Shown here in pieces: positions 14,228 through 14,254 of a stretch of 14,254 nt of DNA (positions are counted from its first letter, which is position 1; the number at the start of each line of letters is the position of its first letter). The notes under the pieces were generated by a model that ran no database searches, was not told where the DNA came from, and was given only the letters and a program-made list of their open reading frames with translations. Position numbers and translations under genes: made by a program. The DNA is from an uncultured Gammaproteobacteria bacterium. GTDB lineage: Bacteria > Pseudomonadota > Gammaproteobacteria > Steroidobacterales > GCA-2729495. Location: positions 1-14,254 of the forward strand of contig CALGMY010000124.1 of the NCBI GenBank assembly GCA_937958785.1. Reading direction: 5' to 3'.

Positions 14228-14254
14228 CTCGCTGCTGCTGGGTCAGGAGTGGTA

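Overview
This is a very GC-rich chromosomal window (wobble positions almost always G or C) from a Gram-negative bacterium. It contains lipoprotein, Sec and Tat signal peptides, a probable outer-membrane beta-barrel, GlpD, RecQ and a GTAGGAGCG-type REP palindrome. That combination best suits a high-GC gammaproteobacterium, but I cannot place it more precisely. Genes are tightly packed: I see no stretch over 300 bases without a gene, no RNA gene, no CRISPR array and no complete insertion sequence.

The left part (14-4622, + strand) holds three genes: glycerol-3-phosphate dehydrogenase (glpD), an uncharacterised exported beta-barrel-like protein, and recQ. The recQ reading frame runs into one arm of a perfect 35-bp inverted repeat made of two REP units, so its last 16 residues are REP-encoded. 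This repeat also separates the + strand block from the rest of the window, where every gene lies on the - strand.

Middle part (9226-4680, - strand). First comes a compact six-gene run: a DUF420-like four-helix membrane protein, an unrecognised beta-propeller-like protein, a Rieske non-haem iron oxygenase, a membrane-anchored SRPBCC protein and two GNAT acetyltransferases. Gaps are 11, 17 and 33 bp, then two successive 4-bp stop/start overlaps. This looks like one transcription unit with an oxygenase at its core; its substrate cannot be read from the sequence. A small exported protein with its own TTGACA promoter follows.

Right part (14221-9306, - strand). From upstream to downstream: a broken fragment of a GFA-family (CENP-V/GFA) gene, a secreted DUF1254/DUF1214 protein with an extended -10 promoter, a MAPEG-family membrane protein, a lipoprotein alpha/beta-hydrolase resembling PHB depolymerases and feruloyl esterases, and a Tat-exported FAD oxidase of the D-amino-acid oxidase family.

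The most striking observation is that this last protein is arranged as a circular permutation. The segment that normally ends D-amino-acid oxidases, including the HNYGHGG signature, lies in front of the FAD-binding GxGxxG motif, directly behind a Tat signal.
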